Positions 1 to 8,536 of a stretch of DNA of 64,000 bases are shown piece after piece. A model generated the notes under the pieces. It was given only the letters and a program-made list of their open reading frames with translations. It searched no databases and was not told the origin of the DNA. Each line of letters begins with the position of its first letter. The stretch's first letter is position 1. Source of the stretch: Tritonibacter mobilis (GTDB taxonomy: Bacteria; Pseudomonadota; Alphaproteobacteria; Rhodobacterales; Rhodobacteraceae); assembly GCF_001681715.1 (NCBI RefSeq), contig NZ_LNWY01000005.1, positions 248,001 through 312,000 on the forward strand, given 5' to 3'. A program made the translations under genes and the position numbers.

Positions 1-1087
1 TGCCCGAAGGCATCTCGATCATATCCACCTGTTCCTTGATGTTAGTCCACTTGTGGTTCTTCAGGTTCGCCACCTGAATTTCATTGTCGAAATGGCCGAT
101 ATTGCCAACGATGGCCATATCTTTCATCTCACGCATATGTTCGATGCGCAGAATGTCTTTGTTGCCTGTGGTGGTGATGAAGATATCCGCATCCAGCGCC
201 TCTTCCAGCAGGACCACCTCATAGCCATCCATGGCGGCCTGCAACGCGCAGATCGGGTCTGCTTCGGTCACTTTGACCCGTGCACCAGCACCGCTCAGCG
301 ACGCGGCAGAGCCTTTTCCCACGTCACCATAACCACAGACAACGGCAACCTTACCCGCCATCATGGTGTCAGTGGCGCGGCGGATACCGTCCACGAGGCT
401 TTCTTTACAGCCGTATTTGTTGTCGAACTTCGACTTGGTGACAGAATCGTTCACGTTGATCGCCGGGAAGGGCAGCTGGCCCTGTTTCACCAGTTCATAG
501 AGACGGTGCACACCGGTGGTGGTTTCCTCGGAAACACCCTTGATCTGATCGCGCATCTTGGTGAACCAGCCGGGGGACTGTTCCATCCGCTTCTTGATCT
601 GCGCTTTGATGACCTCTTCTTCCTCGGAGGTCGGAACCGCGATCACGTCTTCACCCGCCTCGGCACGTGCGCCCAGCAGAATATAGAGCGTCGCATCGCC
701 GCCATCATCAAGGATCAGGTTCGGGCCTTCAGGGAACTGGAAGGACCGGTCGAGATAATCCCAATGCTCTTCAAGGCTCTGACCTTTGATCGCAAAAACC
801 GGAACACCCGCTTCGGCGATGACCGCAGCAGCATGGTCTTGGGTCGAGAAGATGTTACAGGACGCCCAGCGCACATCGGCACCCAACGCCACCAGCGTTT
901 CAATCAACACAGCGGTCTGAATCGTCATATGCAGCGAACCAACGATACGGGAGCCTTTCAGGGGCTTCTCTTCACCGTATTCCTTGCGCAGCGCCATCAG
1001 GCCCGGCATTTCGGTTTCTGCGATGTCCAGCTCTTTGCGGCCAAAGCCCGCCAGCGAGATGTCCTTGACGATATAGTCTCCGGCCAT
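1..1087 (-). CDS. ahcY: Adenosylhomocysteinase, C-terminal part missing at window edge
   Basis: Hydrolyses S-adenosylhomocysteine to adenosine and homocysteine in the activated methyl cycle, using bound NAD. The minus-strand frame starts at ATG 1087 ([20 protein letters not shown]) and stays open to the window edge, giving 362 residues. The family has about 460 in this group, so roughly the last 100 are outside. The NAD-binding glycine motif [10 protein letters not shown] is encoded near 330-360 and the AdoHcy-domain segments ([25 protein letters not shown]) lie N-terminal to it. The start is followed by the typical conserved N-terminus. In Rhodobacter, ahcY neighbours the reg/prr redox cluster, as here. 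The 138 bases upstream hold no clear riboswitch that I can recognise. Identification is secure. Confidence 0.97.
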   Translation of the reverse strand, partial: MAGDYIVKDISLAGFGRKELDIAETEMPGLMALRKEYGEEKPLKGSRIVGSLHMTIQTAVLIETLVALGADVRWASCNIFSTQDHAAAVIAEAGVPVFAIKGQSLEEHWDYLDRSFQFPEGPNLILDDGGDATLYILLGARAEAGEDVIAVPTSEEEEVIKAQIKKRMEQSPGWFTKMRDQIKGVSEETTTGVHRLYELVKQGQLPFPAINVNDSVTKSKFDNKYGCKESLVDGIRRATDTMMAGKVAVVCGYGDVGKGSAASLSGAGARVKVTEADPICALQAAMDGYEVVLLEEALDADIFITTTGNKDILRIEHMREMKDMAIVGNIGHFDNEIQVANLKNHKWTNIKEQVDMIEMPSG

Positions 1088-1225
1088 TTTCTGCTCCGTT
1101 TGAGATTTCCACAGGATTCTTGGTTTTGGGAGGTAACACCGCAAAGGTTGATAAGCAACGAAGATGGCGGCGCACTTCGGCGATACCGGAGGATATACGA
1201 TCTGCCACTCGTATACAGGGTGGGA

Positions 1226-1540
1226 TCAACTGGCGGGATCGTTGCGCCGTTTATGTTCCGGAACGATAAAGTAGTCATGCCCCGAAGCCACCATGCAACT
1301 CAGACCTGTGGGATGTGAGACCAGCACTGTGAACGTGCCGCTTTGGGATGATGACCAGATCTCAATGATCACATCCTGAGAACGACCGCTTTGCAGTCCA
1401 GCAGAGCTAAGCGTTTCGTTGAACTGGCGTTCCAGACGTTCAACCACAATTTCTCGAGGGGCACAGTTTTGTGCCCGAGCAGGTGGCGCGATGGCAGCCA
1501 TGCCGAACACCAATGCTGAGGATATGAGCCGTTTGAACAT
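1226..1540 (-). CDS. Small secreted protein of unknown function
   Basis: A 104-residue protein beginning MFKRLISSALVFGMAAIAPP, a classical Sec signal peptide with cleavage likely after the ARA at about residue 23 (ARA-QNC). The mature part has two cysteines (in QNCAPRE and LSCMVAS) that could form a disulfide in the periplasm. I chose ATG 1540 because AGGAGA lies 6 to 8 bases upstream; the frame stays open further upstream but without a signal peptide or ribosome binding site. The mature domain (EIVVERLERQFNETLSSAGLQ...) is not one I can assign. Its short C-terminal tail is charged (EHKRRNDPAS). It sits alone between ahcY and a divergent HD-domain gene. Reality as a gene: likely, from the signal peptide and the ribosome binding site. 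Confidence 0.7.
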   Translation of the reverse strand: MFKRLISSALVFGMAAIAPPARAQNCAPREIVVERLERQFNETLSSAGLQSGRSQDVIIEIWSSSQSGTFTVLVSHPTGLSCMVASGHDYFIVPEHKRRNDPAS

Positions 1541-1752
1541 TGTGCTTCTCCTTTCCTGTGTAAGCACCGGAAAAGGACAAGCCATGTCGGGGACGTGCCC
1601 CTTTCTGCTATAAATATGGGGATCTAAGCCCTGCGGATCAAGGAAAGCCCAGTTCAACTCATTGTCGCTCACAGTGAGCGCCAAGCATTGGCTACATAGG
1701 CCGCACTGCCAATGAATGTCGGTTTGCAACCGCGCAGCGAGAGGGGTAGCAA

Positions 1753-2379
1753 GTGCGCAGCGCGACAATCACGGATCACATCATGGCTGCGAAATCTCCC
1801 CGTGCATGGCAACGAATGCTCTCTGGGCGCAGGCTTGATCTGCTTGATCCGACCCCAGTTGATATCGAGATCGAAGACATTGCGCACGGGCTTGCCTTTG
1901 TTGCCCGCTGGAATGGCCAGACGCGTGGAGATTTTGCGTATTCAGTGGCCGAACACTCACTACTGGTGGAGATCATTCACGGCCGCATGTATCCCAAGGC
2001 TCCGGTTAAGTGGAAACTTGCAGCACTTCTGCATGATGCGCCGGAATATGTCATTGGGGATATGATTTCACCGGTGAAGGCTGCAGTAGGGCCCGGATAT
2101 GGAGAGCTGGACGCACGTCTCACCTCGGCGATTCACATCCGTTTTGGTCTGCCCGCAGCTCTTCCTAAAACGGTGAAAGCGCAGATCAAACGTGCAGATA
2201 AGGTCTCAGCATGGATGGAAGCGGTCCAGATTGCGGGATTTTCTGAATCCGAGGCGACAAAGTTCTTTGGCAGGCCAAATGCCGAATTGATTGAGGGTTT
2301 GGACATCTATCTGCGCCCCCCTGTGGAGGTGCGCAGAGATTTTGTCAGCCGTCATGAGGCATTGCTGAGCCAGCTTTAG
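1753..2379 (+). CDS. HD-domain hydrolase, YfbR-like 5'-nucleotidase type
   Basis: A 208-residue soluble HD-superfamily metal phosphohydrolase. Metal-ligand positions are visible: VAEHSL (His about 68), ALLHDAPEY (His-Asp at 94-95) and KRADK (Asp about 149). HDAPEYVIGDMISPVK resembles the HDxxE...GDxxxPVK signature of the YfbR 5'-deoxynucleotidase family, so dephosphorylation of nucleoside monophosphates is the best guess; the true substrate is not shown. The start is taken as GTG 1753 (preceded by GAGAGGGG); ATG 1783, ten codons in, is the alternative and lacks an obvious ribosome binding site. It is convergent with the GT61 gene, only 2 bases away. Confidence 0.82.
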   Translation: MRSATITDHIMAAKSPRAWQRMLSGRRLDLLDPTPVDIEIEDIAHGLAFVARWNGQTRGDFAYSVAEHSLLVEIIHGRMYPKAPVKWKLAALLHDAPEYVIGDMISPVKAAVGPGYGELDARLTSAIHIRFGLPAALPKTVKAQIKRADKVSAWMEAVQIAGFSESEATKFFGRPNAELIEGLDIYLRPPVEVRRDFVSRHEALLSQL

Positions 2380-2381
2380 AT

Positions 2382-3599
2382 TCAGCCGTCGTTTTGTGCG
2401 GCCTCGCGGGCCTCTCGGCGGGCACGGCGCGCAGCGCGGCGGGCGCGACGTTCCGCGCGCTCTTGTTCTTCCCGCGCCTTTTGGAAGGCAGGGGACTCGA
2501 CAAAACGATTGCTCTTGATTCCCTTGTCCTTGAGGACACTCTGGCGTGCGTGATCATCCAGAACGGGCCAATTTTCACCACCTGAAATGAAACCGCCATC
2601 CTTGAGCGCGCGTCCGATGACGGAATGATCCAACTCCCCGAAACTCAACCGGCTGGAGCGCTGATTGTCCTTTGGCACCCATTCCGTCCGAAGGGCGCCA
2701 ATCACCAGCGGATCGCATTTGCAGAAGTGGCGAACATTGTCGGTGAGCAGGGTATGCGCAGTAGATTTACGCCTCAGCACCATTGCAACTTTCTGGTCTG
2801 GTCGTCCCACCATCGCATAGAGATGCAGCGCCGATCCGTCCGCAGCAATCACCTTGCGCGCCGCTTTATAACGGGCCAGTTGCGCGGAAAGGCTATGTTC
2901 CTGCGGATGATAAATCTCGTAGCCCTCAGCCGCGAGATACGCCTCCATCTGCTCTTCGCCCAAAAGACCACCCTTGCCCAAACCCAGTTTCGAACGAGAG
3001 ATATAAAGCTTCTCCGGCCCTTCGGGTTTGATGTCTCGCGCAAATTGAGCGTGGATCGCGTTGCGGTATTTGGGCGTGGCCTCGGTGATGTCACCAAGCC
3101 CAAACCCCTGTCCGGGCACGACCAGTTCCTCGACCATCGCCGGGTCAGCCGCCACGCGGATCGGCAGATCTTTTTGCATCAAGCCAACAAATTCGGACTG
3201 AAACCCACGCACCTGATCGCGCACGGCTGGACGTTTGGGGATGAACAACACCCCGTCAACCGGTGCATCGAGATTGGCCAACGCCCAGAGGCGCGCGGTG
3301 CTTTCCACAAGAAAATGCCCGAAATGCGCCCATAGCACCCCACCCCAAAGCCAGCGGCCAGGGATTTTCTGGGTGATCTCCTTGGGCATGTCCGGCTCTG
3401 TCGTGATCGGGCGGTGCCGCCGCCACAAAGCACCCTCATGGCAATAGCTGCCATCTTCACGCAGAAGACCCGCAGCCTGAACCATGCTGCTTTCAACCGG
3501 CGGGACCACGGTGACATTGCGCAACACCGTCATACTCTCCGACCAGCCCCCTTTGGGAGAAGGGAGCTGCGTGGGATCAAGATCGCCGGCTGCGCTCAT
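2382..3599 (-). CDS. GT61-family glycosyltransferase (DUF563)
   Basis: A 405-residue protein of the GT61/DUF563 type, associated with capsule or surface glycan synthesis. Supporting segments are WGGVLWAHFGHFLVEST near residue 85, the LYISRSKL block near 200, and the late ADGSALHLYAMV block near 265, which matches the C-terminal donor-site region of this family. ATG 3599 is chosen because GAGGTAAG precedes it; it lies 7 bases after the regA stop, so the two are probably cotranscribed. Odd: the last 35 or so residues are almost pure Arg/Ala/Glu (ERRARRAARRARREAREAAQ), a long charged helix not part of the catalytic domain. The acceptor is unknown. No other polysaccharide genes are nearby, so it is an orphan. 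Confidence 0.85.
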   Translation of the reverse strand: MSAAGDLDPTQLPSPKGGWSESMTVLRNVTVVPPVESSMVQAAGLLREDGSYCHEGALWRRHRPITTEPDMPKEITQKIPGRWLWGGVLWAHFGHFLVESTARLWALANLDAPVDGVLFIPKRPAVRDQVRGFQSEFVGLMQKDLPIRVAADPAMVEELVVPGQGFGLGDITEATPKYRNAIHAQFARDIKPEGPEKLYISRSKLGLGKGGLLGEEQMEAYLAAEGYEIYHPQEHSLSAQLARYKAARKVIAADGSALHLYAMVGRPDQKVAMVLRRKSTAHTLLTDNVRHFCKCDPLVIGALRTEWVPKDNQRSSRLSFGELDHSVIGRALKDGGFISGGENWPVLDDHARQSVLKDKGIKSNRFVESPAFQKAREEQERAERRARRAARRARREAREAAQNDG

Positions 3600-3606
3600 C
3601 GGGTGC

Positions 3607-4161
3607 TTACCTCGGGCTGCGCTTGGCAAGGATGCGCTGCAAGGTCCGACGGTGCATGTTCAAACGACGCGCGGTTTCCGAGACGTTGCGATCGCACAGT
3701 TCATAGACACGCTGGATATGCTCCCAGCGCACGCGATCTGCGCTCATCGGGTTTTCGGGGGGCGGTGGCAGCGCATCATCGCCTGCCAACAGCGCGTTTG
3801 TGATGTCAGTCGCATCCGCTGGTTTTGACAGATAATCTGTCGCCCCGATTTTCACGGCGGCCACGGCGGTCGCAATTGCGCCATATCCGGTCAGAACCAC
3901 AATGCGACTATCGGGACGTTTTTCACGCAAGACTTCGACCACATCGAGGCCATTGCCATCCTCGAGCCGAAGATCCACCACCGCATAGGCAGGTGGCCGC
4001 GCAGTTGCGATTGCCTGCCCCGAAGCCACGGAATCTGCGGTTTCAACCGCAAATCCACGCTTTTCCATCGCCTTAGCGAGGCGGCGCAGAAACGGTTCGT
4101 CATCATCGACCAAGAGTAGCGAGGGGTCAGGCCCGATCTCGGACTGAGCTGCTTCGGCCAT
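3607..4161 (-). CDS. regA: Redox response regulator RegA/PrrA (ActR)
   Basis: The DNA-binding partner of the RegB sensor kinase, controlling redox-dependent genes (respiration, and photosynthesis where present). It is 184 residues, the family norm. The receiver domain spans about 14-125: LLVDDDEP (acidic pocket Asp 19-21), VVDLRLEDG (phospho-acceptor Asp63) and LSKPAD (Lys113). A proline linker LPPPPENP follows at 131-138. The Fis-type helix-turn-helix spans about 145-180 with SETARRLNMHRRTLQRILAK, almost invariant in RegA proteins. It lies downstream of senC on the same strand with an 81-base gap, and just ahead of the GT61 gene. Confidence 0.97.
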   Translation of the reverse strand: MAEAAQSEIGPDPSLLLVDDDEPFLRRLAKAMEKRGFAVETADSVASGQAIATARPPAYAVVDLRLEDGNGLDVVEVLREKRPDSRIVVLTGYGAIATAVAAVKIGATDYLSKPADATDITNALLAGDDALPPPPENPMSADRVRWEHIQRVYELCDRNVSETARRLNMHRRTLQRILAKRSPR

Positions 4162-4242
4162 TCACTTTCCTTCCAGCGTCACGCGCATTTATTTCCCGAG
4201 ATATTACGTCTCGGAACTGAAACGTCAAATCACTGCCGAGTT

Positions 4243-4866
4243 TCAGCTGTTGTCCATGAAGCAGGCGACACGATCCGCCATCTGCTCTGGCGTCACATCA
4301 CGGCGGAAGAAATCGACAAAACCATGCTCCGGCAACACCAGATAAGTCATGGTCGTGTGATCCACGAGGTAATAGTCATCATCACCTTCCTGCGCCTTGT
4401 AATAGGTCTTGTAAGCTTGGCTCGCAGCTTTGATCTGCTCAGGCGATCCGGTCAGGCCGATCATTTTCTCATGAATATTGTAGGCGAAATCTCCGACCAC
4501 TTCGGGCGTGTCCCGCTTAGGGTCGATGGAGATGAATACCGGTGTTGTCGAGTATCCACGCTCATCCAACACGTCCACTGCATCGGCATTGCGTGCAGCA
4601 TCGAACGGGCAGACATCCGGGCAGAACGTATATCCGAAGTAGACGAGAGACGGTTCGGTAATCACGTCTTTGTCGGTCACTGTTTCACCTTTGGCGTTCA
4701 ACAGTTCGAACGGCCCGCCAATCGCTGCGCTGCCACCTGCAACCGCGCTTGCACGGCACTGCGCGAATGCATCGTCAGAACCGTTGCCACGAAGGGTCAG
4801 ATACCAAACACCCCCCAGAAGGGCGACGACACAGGCAAAAGCCAGAATTGCGATGTTTCTCATCAT
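4243..4866 (-). CDS. senC: SCO1/SenC/PrrC copper chaperone
   Basis: A membrane-anchored SCO protein of 207 residues, implicated in copper delivery to cytochrome c oxidase and, in Rhodobacter, in signalling to RegB/PrrB. One N-terminal transmembrane helix spans about 4-24. The thioredoxin-like periplasmic domain carries the copper site FCPDVCP (Cys82 and Cys86) and the distal ligand His170 in LVDHTTMTYLV. ATG 4866 is chosen because GAGGA precedes it; the longer open frame upstream is unsupported. It is divergent from regB across a 118-base shared regulatory region, the classic regB / senC-regA arrangement. Confidence 0.95.
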   Translation of the reverse strand: MMRNIAILAFACVVALLGGVWYLTLRGNGSDDAFAQCRASAVAGGSAAIGGPFELLNAKGETVTDKDVITEPSLVYFGYTFCPDVCPFDAARNADAVDVLDERGYSTTPVFISIDPKRDTPEVVGDFAYNIHEKMIGLTGSPEQIKAASQAYKTYYKAQEGDDDYYLVDHTTMTYLVLPEHGFVDFFRRDVTPEQMADRVACFMDNS

Positions 4867-4984
4867 GTCTTGTTTCCTCACAGACCTGAACGGGCGGGCA
4901 CGCAGGGAAGACGCACCCGAGTTGATCCCGGTTGGCGGTAGACCTATCAACAATTACCGACGATGCAACGGGAGCAAACGTCAC

Positions 4985-6382
4985 ATGAGCGAGACCACCT
5001 TTGGCCTGATGAGCGGCCAGGAACGCAGCCACTGGGTCAGGCTGCGCACTTTGATCGTTTTGCGATGGGTCGCCATCATCGGTCAGGCCACCGCAATCGG
5101 CGTGGCGCAAACCCAATACGATCTACAGCTTTCGGTTCTGCCCTGCTATTTTGCCATTGGCGTGTCCGCACTGGCAAATCTGGTCGCGTTGATCGTCTTT
5201 CCGGAAAACAAGCGCCTGACAGAATTTCAGAATTTCCTGATGGTGCTCTTTGATCTGCTGCAGCTGTGTTTCCTCCTGTATATGACGGGCGGGTTGAATA
5301 ACCCCTTTGCGCTGCTGGTTTTGGGACCTGTGACAATCTCAGCTTCGGTGATGGGTCTGCGTTCTACGCTCATTATTGGCACCAGCGCGATTATTCTCGT
5401 CACACTTCTGGTTCCGCTGCATGTCCCCCTAGAGACGGCTACGGGCGAAATCCTGAAGATGCCCTCGCTCTTTGTGTTTGGCCATTGGTGCGCGCTGGTG
5501 ATCGCGATCATGTTCATGGGCGCCTATTCCTACCGTATCAGCGCGGAGATTCGATCAATGTCGGATGCTCTGGCTGCGACGCAATTCGCCCTGTCGCGAG
5601 AACAAAAACTCACCGATCTGGGTGGCGTTGTTGCAGCAGCCGCGCATGAGCTTGGGACACCACTGGCGACCATTAAGCTGACCAGCTCGGAACTCATCGA
5701 AGAGTTGGACGATAACCCCGAACTGCAAGACGACGCGCGCCTGATCCGCGAACAAGCCGACCGCTGCCGAGACATTCTGCGTGGGATGGGGCGTGCGGGC
5801 AAAGACGACCTGCACCTGCGACAAGCGCCTCTCTCGACATTGGTTCACGAGGCGGCCGAACCACATTTCGACCGTGGCAAAGACATCAGGTTCAGCGAAC
5901 ATCCCGCCGAGGGCGACGGGCTGAACCAGCCCAGCGTGCTGCGTAAGCCCGAGATCATTCACGGTTTGCGTAACCTTGTTCAAAACGCTGTCGACTTTGC
6001 CCAATCAAAGGTCTGGATTGAGTTGCACTGGAGCGATGACGAAATCACGGTCAGGATCAGTGATGATGGGAACGGGTTTCCCGGCCATCTGCTTGGGCGT
6101 CTTGGTGATCCATTTATGCGACGCCGAAGCTCCCATGCAGACCGTGGGAAACGCCCGGAGTATGAGGGCATGGGGCTTGGATTGTTCATCGCAAAAACCC
6201 TGCTGGAACGTACCGGCGCACATCTGGAATTCCTGAACGGTCGCGATGTGCGTATTTCGCAGAACCTGACCCCAGCGCAGCAAGGGGCATTGGTGGTGGT
6301 GACTTGGCCGCGGCGCAAAATCGATGCAATCAGCGGCGACACCCCTGTGCCAACCGGGGAAAACACTCCAATACAGTTTTAA
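4985..6382 (+). CDS. regB: Redox sensor histidine kinase RegB/PrrB
   Basis: The inner-membrane sensor kinase that phosphorylates RegA; 465 residues. The first 185 residues form a bundle of about six transmembrane helices. The ubiquinone-associated motif GGxxNPF is present as GGLNNPF at 102-108. The H-box AAAAHELGTPLATIK holds phospho-acceptor His221. Cys261 (QADRCRDIL) is in the position expected for the redox-active cysteine known from Rhodobacter RegB (assigned by context). ATPase boxes follow: NLVQNAVDFA, ISDDGNGFP and GMGLGLFIAKTLLE. ATG 4985 gives the usual N-terminus; the open frame upstream overlaps senC and is not used. The PAS protein follows 85 bases later. Confidence 0.97.
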   Translation: MSETTFGLMSGQERSHWVRLRTLIVLRWVAIIGQATAIGVAQTQYDLQLSVLPCYFAIGVSALANLVALIVFPENKRLTEFQNFLMVLFDLLQLCFLLYMTGGLNNPFALLVLGPVTISASVMGLRSTLIIGTSAIILVTLLVPLHVPLETATGEILKMPSLFVFGHWCALVIAIMFMGAYSYRISAEIRSMSDALAATQFALSREQKLTDLGGVVAAAAHELGTPLATIKLTSSELIEELDDNPELQDDARLIREQADRCRDILRGMGRAGKDDLHLRQAPLSTLVHEAAEPHFDRGKDIRFSEHPAEGDGLNQPSVLRKPEIIHGLRNLVQNAVDFAQSKVWIELHWSDDEITVRISDDGNGFPGHLLGRLGDPFMRRRSSHADRGKRPEYEGMGLGLFIAKTLLERTGAHLEFLNGRDVRISQNLTPAQQGALVVVTWPRRKIDAISGDTPVPTGENTPIQF

Positions 6383-6467
6383 CTATTCACTTTTGGGAAA
6401 CCAATTAAACTTCACTTAACCATTGTCATGGAAACTGAGCACAAGGAGAAATAGCGAGGCCGTGTCC

Positions 6468-8018
6468 ATGCAAGATTTGATGTCTGTAGAGTGGTTCATT
6501 CTGGTGACCCTTTGCATCGCCAGCGCAGCGGTTGCGGTCTGGTTTCTCAACCCCAAGGCAGACGCCAAGGGGATGGAGCATGAATTGTTGATCGCGGATG
6601 GGCGCACCGATGCGGTGTTTCTGTTCGATGACCAAACGCTGATCGCATGGTCGTCCGGTGCTCGGAAATTTCTCGATGACAACACCGAGGACTTTAGCTG
6701 GGGCAAACTGCGGGACAAACTGTCGCGCTGTTACCCCGGATTGCCTCAATCCCCCGGCTTCTTGCGCGATGTTGGCTCTCTCACGCTGTCAGGCACAGCA
6801 GAAGCCGACAATCGCGAGGCTCACTGTGAGTGGATCGACGGTGTAACCCGTGTTCAATTGCGCCGCGCTGCAACAGATTTGGGACATGTGGGCGATGATC
6901 AGGAACTTACGACCCTGCGTGCGGCGGTCCATCAGGCCCCCTACCCGGTTTGGCTGCAGTCGGACGATGCGCGCGTCACTTGGACCAACCTCGCCTATGA
7001 TCGCCTGAACCAGAAAATCCGCGGTCGCGGCAACGACACCTCTGCACCGCTGTTTCCCAACCTCGACGCCCCGATGAGCAGCGGTCGCGCGGAACGCGTC
7101 TCGATTGAGTTGCCGGAAACTGACAAGAAGCTTTGGTACAATGTTTCCACCACCGAGACAGAGGCTGGTTGGCTCTGTCATGCGATGGACGTCAATGCCG
7201 TGGTCGACGCCGAAATCGCACAACGCAACTTTGTGCAGACACTGGCGAAAACCTTTGCTCAGCTCTCCATCGGTCTTGCCATCTTTGACCGCAATCGTCA
7301 GTTGGTGCTGTTCAACCCGGTGCTGATCGACCTTACCGCTCTGCCCGCAAGCTTCCTCAGCTCGCGTCCCAATATGATGTCCTTCTTTGACCGCCTGCGC
7401 GATCAGCGCATGATGCCGGAGCCGAAGAACTATTCCAGCTGGCGTCACCAAATGGCGGATCTATTGGAAGCCGCAGCAGAGGGGCGCTATCAGGAAACAT
7501 GGTCCTTGCCCTCTGGCTCGGTCTATTCGGTATCAGGCCGCCCGCACCCCGATGGCGCCATTGCCTTCCTCTTTGAAGATATCACTGCCGAGATCACTCT
7601 GACCCGTCAATTCCGCTCGGAACTGGAACTCGGCCAGTCGATCCTTGACCACATTGACGATGCCTTTGCGGTCTTTGGTACAGATGGCAGCATGGTCTAT
7701 TCCAACACCGCCTATCACACGATGTGGAAAACCGACCCGGATGCAAGCTTTGCAAAAATCTCCATCACCGATGCATGCCGCACGTGGCAGGAATTGTCAG
7801 GTCCAACCCCCACATGGGGCGAGGTTCGCGATTTCGTCGCAGGCGGCACCAGTGATCGCTCCGATTGGTGGTCGCGCGTGGACATGCGCAATGGCGAGCA
7901 ATTGCTATGCCGCGTACAATCCCTGCAAAACGGGTCGGTGATGGTGCGCTTCCAGCAAATCGGTGTACCGCTCGCGCCGCCCGAACAAGAGCGTTTCGCC
8001 GCCCTCAAGGAGAGCTGA
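6468..8018 (+). CDS. Membrane-anchored multi-PAS protein without a kinase domain
   Basis: A 516-residue protein with one N-terminal transmembrane helix (about residues 10-28, WFILVTLCIASAAVAVWF) and then several PAS-like modules: about 35-130, 150-245, 260-380 (GLAIFDRNRQLVLFNPVL...) and 395-500 (ILDHIDDAFAVFGTDGSMVYSNTAY). There is no H-box, no HATPase motif and no GGDEF, EAL or receiver domain before the stop. It looks like the sensory half of a PAS kinase ending where a dimerisation domain would begin. The start is uncertain: ATG 6468 has GCGAGG nearby; GTG 6462 has AAGGAG 13 bases upstream. It stands between regB and the tsaE operon, 41 bases before tsaE. Its partner and signal are unknown. 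Confidence 0.8.
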   Translation: MQDLMSVEWFILVTLCIASAAVAVWFLNPKADAKGMEHELLIADGRTDAVFLFDDQTLIAWSSGARKFLDDNTEDFSWGKLRDKLSRCYPGLPQSPGFLRDVGSLTLSGTAEADNREAHCEWIDGVTRVQLRRAATDLGHVGDDQELTTLRAAVHQAPYPVWLQSDDARVTWTNLAYDRLNQKIRGRGNDTSAPLFPNLDAPMSSGRAERVSIELPETDKKLWYNVSTTETEAGWLCHAMDVNAVVDAEIAQRNFVQTLAKTFAQLSIGLAIFDRNRQLVLFNPVLIDLTALPASFLSSRPNMMSFFDRLRDQRMMPEPKNYSSWRHQMADLLEAAAEGRYQETWSLPSGSVYSVSGRPHPDGAIAFLFEDITAEITLTRQFRSELELGQSILDHIDDAFAVFGTDGSMVYSNTAYHTMWKTDPDASFAKISITDACRTWQELSGPTPTWGEVRDFVAGGTSDRSDWWSRVDMRNGEQLLCRVQSLQNGSVMVRFQQIGVPLAPPEQERFAALKES

Positions 8019-8059
8019 ACCCGCTTGCGGAGCCTCGCGCGCAACGTCATTGTGGCGCC

Positions 8060-8536
8060 ATGACAAAACGCTCCGCGACCTGCCGACTGCCCAGCAGCGA
8101 GGCAACATCAGAATTGGCCCACAACATCGCCCGGATCCTCGTTCCGGGCGATGTTGTCTTGCTTGAAGGGCCTATTGGCGCCGGAAAAACCCATTTCGCC
8201 CGCAGCCTGATCCAGTCCCTGATGGACGTGCCCGAGGACGTACCCTCTCCGACCTTCACATTGGTTCAGACCTATGATGTTCCATCAGGTGAGTTGTGGC
8301 ACGCAGATCTCTACCGGCTATCGCATGTGGATGAGGTCGAAGAACTCGGGCTGATCGCCGCATTTGACGACGCAATCTGCCTGATTGAGTGGCCCGACAA
8401 ACTCGACGATCTTTGCCCCAACGACGCACTCACGCTGCGCCTCTCGCTGGACGCGGAGATAGAAGACGCCCGACAAGCGGAGTTTGTTTGGAGCGCTGAG
8501 AAATGGAACATACGTCTCGAAGGGATCATGCCATGA
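8060..8536 (+). CDS. tsaE: tRNA t6A biosynthesis ATPase TsaE
   Basis: An ATPase of the TsaB-TsaD-TsaE complex that makes N6-threonylcarbamoyladenosine at A37 of ANN-decoding tRNAs; 158 residues. Walker A is GPIGAGKT at 37-44. The family signature [11 protein letters not shown] and the LWHADLYRL segment follow, then IEWPDKL near the C-terminal third. ATG 8060 starts the family-typical N-terminus; the open frame before it overlaps the PAS gene and is a shadow. Its stop overlaps the start of the next gene (ATGA), so it opens a translationally coupled operon. Confidence 0.95.
   Translation: MTKRSATCRLPSSEATSELAHNIARILVPGDVVLLEGPIGAGKTHFARSLIQSLMDVPEDVPSPTFTLVQTYDVPSGELWHADLYRLSHVDEVEELGLIAAFDDAICLIEWPDKLDDLCPNDALTLRLSLDAEIEDARQAEFVWSAEKWNIRLEGIMP

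Noticed and set aside
1088-1225. SAH or SAM riboswitch upstream of ahcY
   Set aside because: I could not fold the 138 bases into a known consensus; no conserved core was recognised.
53-1318. A 421-codon plus-strand open frame
   Set aside because: It is antisense to ahcY, which has full family motifs; the translated product shows no recognisable domain.
4932-4953. FNR/CRP-type box between senC and regB (TTGAT ... ATCAA)
   Set aside because: The half-sites are about 19 bases apart, not the 4 expected for FNR.
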